Shown piece after piece: positions 1 through 11,522 of a DNA stretch of 64,000 nt (position 1 is its first letter; every line of letters starts with the position of its first letter). The stretch is from Aphrocallistes beatrix. Its lineage: Eukaryota; Porifera; Hexactinellida; Sceptrulophora; Aphrocallistidae. The notes beneath the pieces are model-generated. The model was given only the letters and a program-made list of their open reading frames with translations. It was not told the DNA's origin and ran no database searches. A program made the position numbers and the translations under genes. Where the stretch lies: positions 5,270,001-5,334,000 of the forward strand of contig OY725490.1 of assembly GCA_963281255.1 (NCBI GenBank), written 5' to 3'.

Positions 1-214
1 GCAGTTCTAAAATTAATGCTGGTTTCCCACGCTCTGGCCGGCCTTATTTGCCCCCTGACAACAATTTAAATTTTAATTACTATTTTTTGTCATGATATGT
101 AGATTTGTACCTAACCCTTAGATTTTTAAAATAAGCAAAATCATCATCATTACGATGCGCACTTCGTGATCAATTTATTTTCATTATAATTATATGAAAA
201 CTATTCGACATATA

Positions 215-664
215 CACTGCCTGGACAGAAGTATTCGTACACCCCATAATTCCCCATACAAATAGTTATAATACTGATTTATTTAGCGAGTCAAGGTATT
301 TAATTGGTAAGAGATCACTTAATTTGACTTCAAATTCCCCACTTTATAAGTTTTCAACTTAATTACTCTTCTTCAAGATTAAGTATTTTCAGCATTTGCT
401 ATGCCACATATCGCGAGTGATCACCATTGTATATGATGGCATTGGTGGTATGAGGTGGCACAGTTTGAAAAAATTTAACCTTGTGAGAGTGTAAACAAGT
501 TGAAAGATTATAAAGTGAGTAATTCGAATATGGAGAATTCGAAATTGAAGTTAAATTAAGCGTATCTCTTACCAATTAAATACCTTGACTCGCTAAATAA
601 ATCAGTATTATAACTATTTGTATTGGGAATTGTGGGGTGTACGAATACTTTTGTTCAGGCAGTG
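215..664. mobile_element. Tc1/mariner-type foldback MITE
   Basis: The two halves are inverted copies of one another over most of their length. The left end reads CACTGCCTGGACAGAAGTAT and the right end is its near-perfect reverse complement. A TA dinucleotide lies directly outside each end (213-214 and 665-666), as expected for Tc1/mariner target duplication. No open frame of transposase type lies between the arms, so this is a non-autonomous element. The interior reads ...gccac...gtggc..., so the whole unit can fold into a single hairpin. Confidence 0.8.
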
Positions 665-722
665 TAGATCCATACCAAAACAAAAGGTGGACTGTGTTTC
701 TGTATTATTTTGCTGACATCTA

Positions 723-1198
723 CAATACCGGTACAAAAGTATTCCTCCACCCTAGAATTTACCTTACAAATGGTTATAATACTAAAATATTCAGCAAGTC
801 AAAGGCATTTAATTTGTGAGAGATCCGCTTAATTTAGCTTCAAATTTGAATTCTCCACATTTGAATTGCTCACATAATAATCTTTCCACTCGACTACTCT
901 CCCACGAGATAATCTTTTTCAAACTGTGCCCCTCGCATCACCAAAGCCATAGTATACAATGGTGATAACTCGTGTGATGTTCCATATTGTAGCAAATGCC
1001 GATAATACTTGATCTTGAAAGAGAGCTATTTAGTTGAATGTTTGTGAAGTGTGTAATAGAATATAAAAGAAACGAATTTTAAGCCAGATTTACCGTATCT
1101 GTTCTGACTAAATGTTATCGAGTTCACAAATGGACTAGTATTATAACATTTTGGCTGGAAAATATTGGGGTGTACGAGTACTTTTGTCCAGTGAGTGT
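723..1198. mobile_element. diverged Tc1/mariner-type foldback MITE
   Basis: This is a second, more decayed relative of the unit at 215-664. The ends CAATACCGGTACAAAAGTAT and (reverse strand) CACTCACTGGACAAAAGTAC align imperfectly, and the arms share the GTATTCxTxCACCC block. TA occurs outside both ends. It is older than its neighbour, judging by arm divergence. Confidence 0.6.
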
Positions 1199-1552
1199 AT
1201 TTGAGGGCACCTGAAGACAACGCATAAAATTTTTTTGCCGTTTTTTATACTGGAATGGTGTCTTTCTTAAAGAATGGTAAAATTATGTGTGACAAAGTGT
1301 TGAGAGTGGATGTCTCTGTAATACTATTTCAACAGTTCATCATGATAACTTCATGATGAGTCGGCAAAAATTAAAAATACCGCGTCATCGTTTCCTAATA
1401 GGATTTTTATCCAGCGAATGAAAGAGAAATAAATGAACATATGATCGATGAAATGTTTAATATCTATGACTCTAAATATTATGCTATTTTTACTATGATG
1501 GCGTTCTGATGAGTCAACAAAAAATCGAAAGTGTGGTACTATGACTCAATTG

Positions 1553-1790
1553 CACTGCCTGATCAAAAGTTTGGGACAACATATCGCTCTTTATCATAAA
1601 TAATACTAAAATGAGTCTCTACACTTAATTCATTATAACCACGGTAGCTAATGAAATCAGATTTCAAATTCGAAATCTACAAAATCGAATTACTCAGTTT
1701 AGAAGTTTTCTATATATCAATTATGCCTAAAAAGTAATTAATATCGCTTGTGCCACTTTGATCCACTTGTTCCAAAATATATTCATATTC
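1553..1790. mobile_element. single arm of a Tc1/mariner-type MITE
   Basis: The segment starts with CACTGCCTGATCAAAAGT, matching the terminal motif of the MITE at 215, and runs into a gccac-type core. No matching right arm follows, so only one half remains. Confidence 0.4.
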
Positions 1791-2700
1791 ATGTACTTGG
1801 GAACCGCACTAACGTCTCGTAAGTGAGTTTTTTAAATGTAATACTTTGAGTATATTCCATGCTTTCTTTTTAGATATCCCTCCTAATATATGCAAGTATG
1901 AACTGAATAATATTGATCTAAAGCATCTATTACAGTGATGTTGATTGAGGAAATAAGCAAAGCGAAATGTATATAGTAACTGCCAAATAACAAACATTCG
2001 TAAATTTCTCTTTTTATGGTCATACATATTCTTAATTTCAAGTTGTTGTACCCTAAAATGTAAAATTACCCTTTTATTTCGAATATTCCTCGCACGTCCA
2101 GGAATGTTGAAGTGAAAGTGAAAGTTATTTGAAAGTAAATTGAAGGTGAAAATGAAAGGTGTGGTCATTTCTATTTATATCTTTGACCCCAAGTGTTCCC
2201 AGGGATATACAATTTTTAAAATTTAATCCCTGTTTTATCTGGACCTTGTTAATCTTAGATTGTGCCGCGTGCTACCTAAAAGATACACATTTTGATTTTA
2301 TGCGCAGCTGTGTAAATGGTAGAATTAAGCGATTTTTTAATTTAAATTGTGCGTATGTACTTTAATGCTGAGCTACGTATTTGGCATCTCATTTAAGTGA
2401 ACAGAAAATTTTGGAGGGTTGGGCACTTGTGACCTCCGAAAATGGCTGTTTTCGATCATGTTTCTACCCCTAATATTTTTTGGTGACTTTTTTGACAAAA
2501 CCAAACTGATTTGCATAAATCCAATGTAGCAACCTCAGTAATTGTCCTATCATAACATCCCAATGGGCAAATCGAATGAAGATCCCTTACAGTACGATAT
2601 ATAAATCTGAAATATTCTTTTTCCACTCCCTTTTGAATACAGATATCTTTATCAATAATGATGGAATCACCTATGTATATTTACGAGTATATACAGTCAG

Positions 2701-2838
2701 GGGCGCCGAACTTTTCGAAATCTAAGGACAATTTCAGGGTTCCAGGGGGGCTCAGCCCTAAATTTTGTATTGCGTCTATGGGTCATCTTCGAATTCGGGG
2801 AGGGCTCAGCCCCCCCAGCCCCCCCGAGTTCGGCGCCT
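2701..2838. mobile_element. small GC-rich inverted-repeat element
   Basis: The sequence opens with GGGCGCCGAACTTTTCG and closes with CCGAGTTCGGCGCC, an inverted repeat. The inside carries two copies of a GGGCTCAGCCC-type palindrome. It is much richer in G+C than its surroundings. No coding capacity is seen, and the superfamily is not recognised. Confidence 0.5.
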
Positions 2839-2846
2839 ATGTATAC

Positions 2847-3197
2847 AGTACCCTGACAAAATATTCGGCCACCACAGAAACTTCTATACAAATAGTATAA
2901 AAGTGGTTATATTCATAAAGCAATATTTACTCAAACTAAATAATACTCAATTCATTGTTTGAAATTCGTGAACTACCCATTCTAATTACTCATAATTGAT
3001 AGTCTCAACTTAATTACTAACTCCCAAGTTAATAAATATCAACATTTGACTTGATGCTACTTGTCCCAAGTCACAGCTATATATGATGACGATTAGTCAC
3101 ACAAAGCGGCAGACGTTGATAATTTTCTACATAAGAATAAGTAGTTGAGTTGAGACTCTCGATTATGAATAATTAGAATGTGTAGATCACAAATTTA
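2847..3197. mobile_element. Tc1/mariner-type MITE, right end lost
   Basis: The left end is CAGTACCCTGACAAAATATT, preceded by TA. The interior is an imperfect foldback in which arms around 2990 and 3150 pair. The terminal part of the right arm is missing where the next MITE begins at 3198, which suggests that insertion or deletion at that junction removed it. A terminal fragment of the same family lies at 60951. Confidence 0.5.
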
Positions 3198-3378
3198 GTC
3201 AGGGTCGCTTATTATGAACCCGCTTAATATGAACATTATTTTATTATGAACTAACCACCTGGTCCCAATTCATTTTTTTAGATAGGATTTTAATTAATTC
3301 AAGTTCGCTTGATATGAAGTATCTATATTATGAACATATTTTTTGGTTCTCTGGTGGTTCACAATAAGCGACCCTGAC
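3198..3378. mobile_element. MITE, CAGGGTCGCTTATT family, copy 1
   Basis: The inverted ends are GTCAGGGTCGCTTATT and AATAAGCGACCCTGAC. The interior repeats 'cgcttaatatgaac', so the short sequence is built from its own terminal motif. A second copy with the same layout is at 14171-14347. The style (TA flanks, CAG start) resembles pogo/Tigger MITEs, but assignment to pogo is inference. Confidence 0.7.
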
Positions 3379-3894
3379 TGTATATATATATATATATATA
3401 GATACATATATACTGTTCCCGGACTAATTAGGGTAGAAGATATAATATACGTCGTATATATATCATGGATCAAAGTGTAAATCGGCCAAGATTTTGGAAA
3501 GTATTGACTTAGCTAAATGTTATTAATCATTATTACATACTAATATAAGATGATCACAAGCAAATACATTCCCTTTTAATCCATTATTAGAAACAAATGT
3601 AGTTTCACACGCTACAATCATTCTGAATCAAGGAATCAGTCAATGAATTTGTTTAAGTGAATTTTGAATGTCCATAACTACATTCTAAATATTGAGAACT
3701 GTAAATGGAAGTACTTGGCAACTGATAAAGTAATTGTAGGAATGTAATTTTAGTTTAACTATGCCTATTGTATGAAGTAAATTTTTTCAATTTATAATGT
3801 TGAAGCTGCCCGACTGTACTATCACCATCGCACTTCCAACCATCGCATTTTAGGACGAGCTGCGAGCTCACCATCGCACTTCCAATTTGCCTCG

Positions 3895-4080
3895 ACATTT
3901 TAGGTCGAGCTGCTTACGAAAGGTGGGGAGTTTCGAGGAGGAGAGAGAACTTGCGCATTAGTAGTTGCCAAGGAAGATGTTTACGAGACCCTCTGCAAAG
4001 CACACGACAAGATCTGTCATGCAGAGAGGTTTAGAATGTGGGGCCATATCCTACTATACATACGGCCTGCTAAGTGCCCG
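3895..4080 (+). pseudogene. fossil integrase zinc-finger fragment
   Basis: A short stretch on the plus strand resembles the H-x-H/C-x-C zinc-binding start of retroviral-type integrases, with an AHDKICHAERFRMW-like run. Such domains occur in Gypsy-like elements and in Ginger transposons, so the exact source is uncertain. The element is a broken remnant. Its first ~95 bp recur inverted at 6121-6212, suggesting both belonged to ends of one repeat. Confidence 0.3.
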
Positions 4081-4170
4081 AAATAGCCTATAAAATGCAA
4101 GTGTTAAACTTTTCATTCTAATGAGAATATTTTTATGTTATTATACTCCAGGATTTCTCTAGCTCTAGAT

Positions 4171-5160
4171 ATGCCTAAAAAGTGTTCAGTATGTGGTTGT
4201 AATTCCGGTAACGCTATTGGTCCTAATATTTCTCGTTTTAGATTCCCACCTACTCCTTTGTATAATGACCTACGTGAAAAATGGCTTTCTTTTTTGAACT
4301 GACCGAATTATATTATAACTAGTAATTCTCGAATTTGTGCAGATCACTATGAAGTCAAGTACATCAAATCGAATGAAATTCGAACTCGTTTCGTTAGTTT
4401 TTCATTGAATCCAACTCCAACCATCCACAGGTTGTCAATACCTAAAAGCCAGGCAGTTGTTCCTCCCCAATCGCGCAAACCACCGAAAGTACGTATTTTC
4501 CTACCAGATGGACTTGTTCTATATTTGAAAAAGTATACAATACAAGATTTTGAAGATGTCATCAATTATCTCAGAAAGAGTCTCGAATATCGAGACTTTA
4601 CGATACACATAGCACATGACTCAGTTACTCAGGTTACCATCTAGTTATTGATGCTGGAACTGCACGTGCAAAGGAATATATTTCTATTGACACGAACTTT
4701 CATTTCAGACTTAGTTTTGAAGGTTCTCCTATTCCTCTACCTGATTATATTAATAGAGCTGCAGGATCTAAGCTGACTCATCTGTATCTACTTGATAACC
4801 TTCCTAACTGTTGCAAAAACATGACCTCCATATTCGACATTCTGGCTATAAAGGAATTATTGAACATTTGTTGCATTAATCCTCTTGGTAGACCTAAGTA
4901 TACACCAGCCATTCTCAAATTTTCCCTTCTGCTTCAATACACTTCACATCTTACTTATCAATTGTTAAAGTACTACCTTCCCTTACCCAGTGAATCTCTA
5001 TTTCTACCGTTGAAGTCGCCCTCGATCGATAGTTGTAAAGCACTTCTCAGCACTTCGGGACAACGAATTAATCGGGAACGATATTGTCTACTCTTAGATT
5101 AAATATACTTACAGCCTCAAGTGCATTTTGATCGTAAAACTTTAATTGGCTGTGATCAAG
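4171..5160 (+). pseudogene. P-element (THAP9-like) transposase fragment
   Basis: Translation from the ATG at 4171 begins MPKKCSVCGCNSG and matches a THAP zinc finger. It has the C-x2-C pair near the start, an invariant Trp (REKWLSF) and the distal C-x2-H (ICADHY). An NPTPTIH stretch stands where the THAP family has its AVPTIF-like box. THAP domains bind the ends of P elements. An in-frame TGA lies between the Trp and the C-x2-H half. A change of reading frame follows near 4644, and the frame from 4821 then shows the region after the DNA-binding domain (NPLGRPKYTPAILKF). That region is homologous to the minus-strand P element at 33.6-34.2 kb (NPKGRPPYSNSVLRF). The catalytic half is absent beyond about 5160. 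This is a dead 5' fragment. The identification rests on the THAP motif and on the second copy in the window. Confidence 0.75.
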
Positions 5161-5377
5161 ACTGTATTTAAATGCCAGAAGTTCGCTTTTTACAACTTCT
5201 GGCCTCAACCCGGACATATCCCATTTTAAATTAGCACGAGGGGGAGGATACCTTGCGTGACCACTAAACCATCTCCAAATTCCATGAAAATTTTATGGTG
5301 AATACTTGGTGATCAAGGTAAACTATTTTGAAGAGTGTGCATCATAAGATCCAAACTTTGGAATTTCTGTGAGCACC

Positions 5378-5385
<8 letters not shown>

Positions 5386-5419
<34 letters not shown>
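5386..5419. repeat. (AT)n microsatellite
   Basis: An uninterrupted alternating AT run abuts the left end of the MITE at 5420. Similar runs sit inside the Helentron-like repeats at 21895, 29635 and 42514, so it probably came with such an element. Confidence 0.8.
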
Positions 5420-5422
<3 letters not shown>

Positions 5423-5607
5423 TCGACTCCGCTTAATAGGGCCACTGTTTAATCGGGTCAGCCGCTTAATCGGGCCACTTTTGGCAGGACCGGAATAGCT
5501 CTGATACATAGAAGCTAATACAAAATATTTTCGGTTAATAGGGTCCTCCGCTTAATCGGGGCAAAATGTCCTCTGACCGATGTGGCCCTATTAAGCGGAG
5601 TCGACTG
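5420..5607. mobile_element. pogo-like MITE, CAGTCGACTCCGCTTAAT family, copy 1
   Basis: The ends CAGTCGACTCCGCTTAATAG and its reverse complement flank a 188-bp non-coding unit with TA on both sides. The phrase 'cgcttaatcggg' is repeated inside. A second copy with the same ends is at 39409-39591. Confidence 0.8.
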
Positions 5608-6129
5608 TATATATATAGTATATATATATATATATATGTAACGAATTGATTGAAGAAACTGCCAGTTACAGAAAGCTGATTTTTGGCATGTGGGAGTCTT
5701 TTGGCAATGGCTCCACAAAGTTCTGAGCTCAGATGAAAATGTCGACTCATCATTGAAATATGACGTCATTGTCACCTTTTTATAATTATAAATTTCAGTT
5801 TTTGACCATATCTCAGCCGTTTTAGGTGATAGAAGGCTGAAATTTTGATAGAATGTGTATATTAATATACCTCACATATCATGCAACTATCACAATAAAT
5901 GATGAATCATCACTTTGTTATTACGTCATCAATACGTATCAAAATTTTACAAATTGACAAATTTGGTGATTTTTCGTGCGATATCGATTATAACTGTAGG
6001 ACAGACGTATTTAGAGATGTTATCACCCCTATAATTAATCAATGTGATCCCAGGCGCCCGCGGTGCTCTTCCGGCAGACACAAAGTGCTGTCAGCCGCAC
6101 AGTGCAAGCAAGCGAAGCACGTCTCGTAA
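5608..6129 (+). mobile_element. Helentron-like non-autonomous repeat (HL family)
   Basis: This copy has the typical order of the commonest repeat in the window. A TA-microsatellite comes first, then a conserved body beginning GTAACGAATTGATTGAAGAA, two tgacgtca-type palindromes, a GC-rich block of small hairpins, and a terminal hairpin read as CAAGCG-loop-CGCTTG in better copies. Here the terminal hairpin is degraded to GCGAAGCACG. There are no terminal inverted repeats and no evident target duplication. The asymmetry, microsatellite and 3' hairpin resemble Helentron/DINE-1 type elements, but that class assignment is inference. Confidence 0.6.
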
Positions 6130-6330
6130 ACATCTTCCTAGGCAACTACTAATGCACGCGTTCTCTCTCCTCCTCGAAACTCCCCACCTTTCGTATGCAG
6201 CTCGACAATGCCACCAAACCTACAGAGGCTGTACTTCTCAGCTCCACGATGGTTGGTGCTTTTGCCAACTGGTTATCACAATCTTTTACAATAACGCTAC
6301 GTATAACAGAATAAGATTAAATGAAGATAC
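6121..6330. repeat. inverted partner of the 3.8-4.0 kb repeat
   Basis: The first ~90 bases are the reverse complement of 3905-3994. The two arms enclose the P fragment, a MITE and the Helentron-like repeat. The paired segments look like divided remnants of an older element. Confidence 0.55.
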
Positions 6331-6457
6331 TATTTATATTTACTCATAATGTACTCTGATCCCGTCAATTTTATTTTAACTCAACAATTTGGCTCTACCA
6401 AGATATTCCAAAATCTTTGATTGATTTACACTTTTGTCCATGACATATACTCTAACC

Positions 6458-8847
6458 CAGCGGTTCTCAAACATTTCCTCATTGTGTACCCTTAAAGCAG
6501 GATTTTATGCGGCTCGTACCCCTTCAAATATATCACAACCTTACTTTATAAATATTATGTTTACAATCCCTTTAACCCAGTTGTGCAGAATATACTTGTT
6601 TTATTAATATAGAAATATAGCGCAAAATGAATTAATGGGATGGATGTGCTTGCATTTTGCGCACTAGGTTATCAATTCGTGGTACAGTTTTCGTAAGGGC
6701 CAGCCAGACGGAGATCATCTTCGACTGCCATCCGCGCTCGAAATTTGTTCTTGATTAGAAAGAGCGAAGAAAATCCTTGCTCACAGAGATAAGTGCTGGG
6801 AAACATTAATAAGGGTTTTACAGCTATTTTTGCCACGTTGGGATACATCACGCTCATTTCGCACCAAAACTTGGTGAGTGAGAGTGTTTCGAATTTATCT
6901 CTGGCATTGGAATCGTTGATTAGTTCAACAAATTCTTCTTGGAGTATGTCAGGTATCGAAGTTACATCCAAGATAAATGGATTTCGAATCATTTTCATGT
7001 CCGAATCGGTCAGATCTGGGAAGTAATCCTGAAGTTCATTGCGTAATGCGGATAGATGAGCCTTTACTAGAGCACATATACTCTGATCTGTAGTATCTCC
7101 AAGAGCTGCTGGCAAGTTTTCAAAGAAATCTAACTTTCCAACGCTTACTTTAGCTTCCCAGAGTTCTAGTTTCATAAGAAATGCCCGAATCCTGTCCACA
7201 AAATCAATTATGGTAGTAAACCGTCCTTGGAGTAACTTGTTGAGCAAGTTGATACGCGTGAAAATGTCAGTTAAGTAGGCGAGTTTTTTCAGCCATTCTT
7301 TATCTGAGAGTTTATTGAAAAATAATTTTGACTTCTCTTTCCCATCGCGTTCAAAGAATTCAAGCAATTGGTTTTTCAGTGAACTTACTCGAGAGAGCAT
7401 GTTCCCGCGTGACAGCCAACGAACTTCAGTATAGAAGAGTAAATTTTCATGGTCACTATCTATTTCTTGGCACAATAGGCGGAACATACATGTATTCAAA
7501 GCACTGGACTTGATAAAATTGACCATGTTTACAATATCGTCAAGAACAAGTTTTAGATGTGATGGAAGTGTTTTAGATGCAAGAGCATATCGATGTATCA
7601 TACAATGATTGTGTTTCGAGACTGGATTGACTCTCTTTACTCGAGCTCGAAATCCTGAATGAATCCCTAACATAGCAGGTGCACCATCTGTTGTGCAAGC
7701 AGAAACGTTCTTCCAGGACAACGTTCTTCCAGGCCCATCTTTTCGAAATAATCAGAGACCTGCTGAAAGATATCTTCTCCTTTCGTAGATGTCTCCAGGC
7801 ACTGACAAAATAGGAACTCTTCCTTAAAGTCCCCATCTTTAATGTACCGTGCAAATACCAGTAGCTGTGCACAACTAGAAACATCAGTTGACTCCTCAAG
7901 TTGAATTGAAAAAGTGTTCAAAGGAGCTCCCAGAATCTCAGCAACTATCTGCTGCTCAACGTCATCTGCCATATCTCTAATCCTGCGCTTAATGGTGTCG
8001 TTGGAGAACGGTAGAGAAGCGAGTTTCTTTTCAGCACTATCTCCCAGAACGCAATGCACGATGTCCTTGCAACAGGGGAGTATAAGATTCTCTGCAATTG
8101 TATGCGGTTTCTTCGCCTGAGCGATCCGCAAAGCCACCATGTACGATGCACGAACGCCCGCCTGAGTCTGTTGACTGAATTGCCCTCCATGATCGAGACG
8201 GATTCGCTTTACTCCGACCTCTTTGTGCTTAAAGAAATCGATATCTTTAGTTGCAAGATCAGGGTGGCATCCGCTTAAATGGCGTTTTAGAAAACTTGGT
8301 TTCATCGAGCTCTCAGATAACACCTTACAACAAACTACACATTGTGGTAGTTCCTGCCCCTCTTTAAGTATGAATGTAAATCCGTACTTGATATAATCCT
8401 CGTTATACTTCCGTTTCTTAGCAGATTCCATAATAATTTTGTTAAAGCGTAAATTGTCAAGGTCACAAACGGATACTGGTTCAATCAAGTATTAACGTTT
8501 TATACTTTGTAAGAATACTTCTATACACGGGTAGGTGTGATATGCAAATTGACATGGGGTGACACATAGGTATTTAGAGATAATGGAATCCTTAATAGCA
8601 TAACCACAAACAATAGCACAGGTGATAACTAATAATTATAATTATTGAAGAAACCATTGCAACCGATATATTTTAACTAAGTATACTAATATCAATTTAC
8701 TTTGTAAGTGCTGGTCTGTTGGGATGCTGGAGTGGGGCGAAATTTATTATAACCGAATTGATATTATTTTGTTAAACATCGGCGTACCCCTATAAAAAGT
8801 GTTGACGTACCCCCAGGGGTACGCGTACCCCAGTTTGAGAACCCCTG
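6458..8847 (-). mobile_element. hAT DNA transposon (ZBED5/SCAND3-like), nearly whole
   Basis: The ends are CAGCGGTTCTCAAAC on the left and GTTTGAGAACCCCTG on the right, a 15-bp inverted repeat with one mismatch. A perfect 8-bp target duplication CTCTAACC lies at 6450-6457 and 8848-8855, as hAT elements make. Sub-terminal 'gtacccc' repeats are typical of the group. The element carries one minus-strand transposase gene covering most of its length. The clean target duplication and near-complete gene suggest a fairly recent insertion. Confidence 0.93.
6672..8431 (-). pseudogene. hAT transposase with one frameshift
   Basis: The protein probably starts at the Met encoded at 8431 (MESAKKRKYNEDYIKYGFT), which matches the usual start of ZBED5-like proteins better than the Met 57 bases upstream. 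A BED-type zinc finger follows (CVVCC...FLKRHLSGCH). Next come the hAT catalytic core (STDVSSCAQLLVF, then ACTTDGAPAMLG) and the C-terminal dimerisation block (PSTYLCEQGFSSL, EDDLRLA). The gene cuts and pastes the element by recognising its ends. The frame breaks near 7704-7733, where a 16-bp stretch (aacgttcttccagg plus two bases) is present twice in tandem. The reading frame changes there, splitting the gene into 8431-7667 and 7721-6672. Apart from this duplication no damage was noticed, so this looks like a recently inactivated copy. Confidence 0.88.
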
Positions 8848-10457
8848 CTCTAACCGGACAAAAGTATTTGAAATCCTTACTATTTTCCATCATAATTAGT
8901 CATAAAGTGGGTCTATTCATGGAGAGAAGCGTAATCAAACTGTGACAGATACTGGAATTTCGATTTCAAATTCATATTCTACACTTTCGAATAACTCAGG
9001 TTTGAAGCCTTATATTGCCATATTCGTTCATAAGTTGAATTATTATCAATCTATGTCACTTTGTGCCACTTTTCACTCCCATTACCATTAGACATGACGA
9101 CGAGGAGTGGCACAGTTCGATGCATCTTAGCCTTGGAAATGAATGCATCAATAGAAGGCATCTAACCTGAGTAATTCGAATGTGTAGAATATGAATTTGA
9201 AATCGAAATTACAATATCTGTAACAGTTTGATTACATTTCACTCATGAATAGACCCATTTTATAACTAATTATGATGGAAAATAGTAAGAATTTCAAATA
9301 CTTTTGTCCGATTAGAGTATATAGAAATCTAGTCTAGTATCGTTAACAGGGATTTCGCTAACTAAAGGTTAGGTAACACTACTAGTATGCTATACTAATA
9401 TCTGCAACACCACCCCCATTTTAGATGTTGTCCTCCTGTCTATGTGTCTTAGTATCGGTGAACGAGGACGTTTTTCCAGAATCCATCTGAAATCCTATTC
9501 CACGGTACGAATTCACCACAATTTGATATTGCTTTGGCTTCCTTATCCGACTTTGGTATCGCTTATTTTTAATTGGATTCTCTGCTTTTCTTTCTCCTTC
9601 CTGATCGGAAGACTTCTGAAAGTAATTACTTTTTCACTTCCCAATTCATTGCTTCCCCAGATTTCAGGTTCATTTTCTAGAATGGGATCCTGATCCTGAT
9701 CAGTATTTTGATCTAAATCACCGTTTTAAGGCTTCTATCGTTTTACCGAATCGTCCTACTAACTTTGAGTTTCACTTCTGGACCCTTTCTGCCCAGAACT
9801 TCAAACGCTCCGTTATATCTGGGGTCTAGCGAATCTTTCTGGTCTCATTGCACAGCATAACTTGATCTCCCTTCTTTATCTTAGACGTCATTCTCTCTTC
9901 GTTGAGACTTTCTTGGGCCCTGCCAATACTCTGTGCAATATTTTCTCTAGCCATCACGTTAAGTTGAGCCTGCCTCATCCGTAATGTATGGAGATATTCA
10001 TCCTGAATATTTCGGGACTTGTAATCAATGCTCTTGCACCAGATGTCCATTGGAGACCTGGGCTGTCTTTCGTAAGTTAACATCTGGAGTGAGACTCTAC
10101 TGGATACATTTTCCATACTATTACAGTAAAATACCGCTTCCGTTAAAAGAGCAGGCAATGAGTTCTTTAAGAAGATCGAGCATTATACACAGTAGCACCT
10201 ATTTAACGATACCATTGTTTTGTTCTGCCATACCATCACACTGCGGATAGTATGGCGTAGTGTGCAGCTCCTCGATTTTTAGAGACTGCCTTCATACCCA
10301 CGATAAATCCATCCCGGTTCAAACCATGCAACAATGATATCCACCGTCTGATCAGGGACTAGCTCGATCAATCGGGTAAATATGTTGACGATGAGTAAAA
10401 TATATCGATATATTATCCTCGTCCACTAATGTTAGTGTCCCAATATCCATTCCCACT

Positions 10458-11522
10458 GGGGGTCCTGTATTAATTCATTTTCTCAGGACCAAATTCATTA
10501 TGATATAACCAATTCATTCAAATCATCCAGTTTGCAGCAACATCTCATTCAACTCATCCAGTTTGCAGCAACGACTCATTCAACTCATTTAACTCATTCA
10601 ATTCCTTTCAATTCATCTAACCCATTTCTACTCATTCAATTCTTTCAACTCAAATTTAATAATTAACAAACCCGCTTCTTTGCTTGCGCAGCATGGCGCG
10701 GACACTTTGTGTCCGTCGGAGGCGCCCTTTGGGCGCCTGTGCTCACTTTGATCAATTATAAGGTAGATAACATCTCTAAATACGTCGGTCTTACTGTTAT
10801 AATCGATATCATGCGAAAAAATCGCCATTTGTCAATTTTAAAATTTTGTTGCGTAATGATGACGTCATAACAGAGTAATGAATCATCATTTTTTGATGAT
10901 AGTTGTATCAGATGCGAATAATATTAATCTACATGTTCTAATAAAATTTTAGCATTCTATCACCTAAAATCGCTGGGTAATAATCGAAAACTGAAAATTT
11001 TGATTGTAAAATGTGACAATGACGTCACAATCTGATGAATCGACATTTTCGTCTGAGATCAGAATATAGTGGAGGCATAGCCAAAAAACTCCTACATGCA
11101 AAGAATCAGTTTTCTGTCCCTGGCAGTTTCTTCAATTAATTTGTTACATATATTTATTTATACATTAATCAAGTTGGAATAGTAAAGATACATTCAAAAT
11201 ACACTTAATTCATTAAAAAATATGCTAATGTAATAAAATGATTCAACATGATTAAGATTTAACCTTAAGTCAGAAATGTATAGATTTAGATTACATAAAT
11301 AATCAAATGTAGCTAAAATCTTATTTGCCAAGGCAACGAATATTGTTGATTGATAACTAAAATGAGTTGTTTAAACAAACTTATTTCAAAACGAGTTGGT
11401 TCAACTAACTCATTTCTAAAATTAGTTGAGCTCATTTCAACTCCTTTCAGTGAGTTATCTACTCATTCAACTCATTCAGAAAAATGAGTTGATTTACTAA
11501 CTCAAAATGATTTGATGCAGCC
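10458..11522. mobile_element. non-autonomous element with 'actcattcaa' sub-terminal repeats
   Basis: Both borders are filled with short copies of 'ctcattcaactcatt' in opposite orientation (10500-10660 and 11345-11520). The ends GGTCCTGTATTAATTCATTT and (reverse strand) GGGCTGCATCAAATCATTTT pair imperfectly. The element sits within the Gypsy fossil and itself contains a Helentron-like repeat at 10668-11189. The superfamily is not certain. The CAGGGCTGCA-type end recalls hAT. Confidence 0.5.
10668..11189 (-). mobile_element. Helentron-like repeat (HL family)
   Basis: A minus-oriented copy. The GC-rich hairpin block (GGACACTTTGTGTCCG) is at the left, the conserved body follows, and the 5' end is recognisable at the right as a diverged form of TCCTTACTATTAAAACTCGA. 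It is nested inside the element with 'actcattcaa' repeats. Confidence 0.65.

Larger units (their letters stand above)
6450..9317. mobile_element. Tc1/mariner-type MITE split by a hAT element
   Basis: The right part (8848-9317) is a foldback with ends CTCTAACCGGACAAAAGTAT and CTCTAATCGGACAAAAGTAT (opposite strand). TA lies directly outside at 9318-9319. The left TA (6448-6449) and the first eight bases of the MITE (CTCTAACC, 6450-6457) are found 2.4 kb upstream, on the far side of the hAT insertion. Net length without the insert is about 470 bp. The hAT therefore landed inside the first bases of a pre-existing MITE and duplicated them. Confidence 0.85.

Noticed and set aside
2658-2962. Overlapping short frames on both strands
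   Set aside because: They arise from the GC-rich inverted-repeat element and the adjoining MITE. No protein motif.
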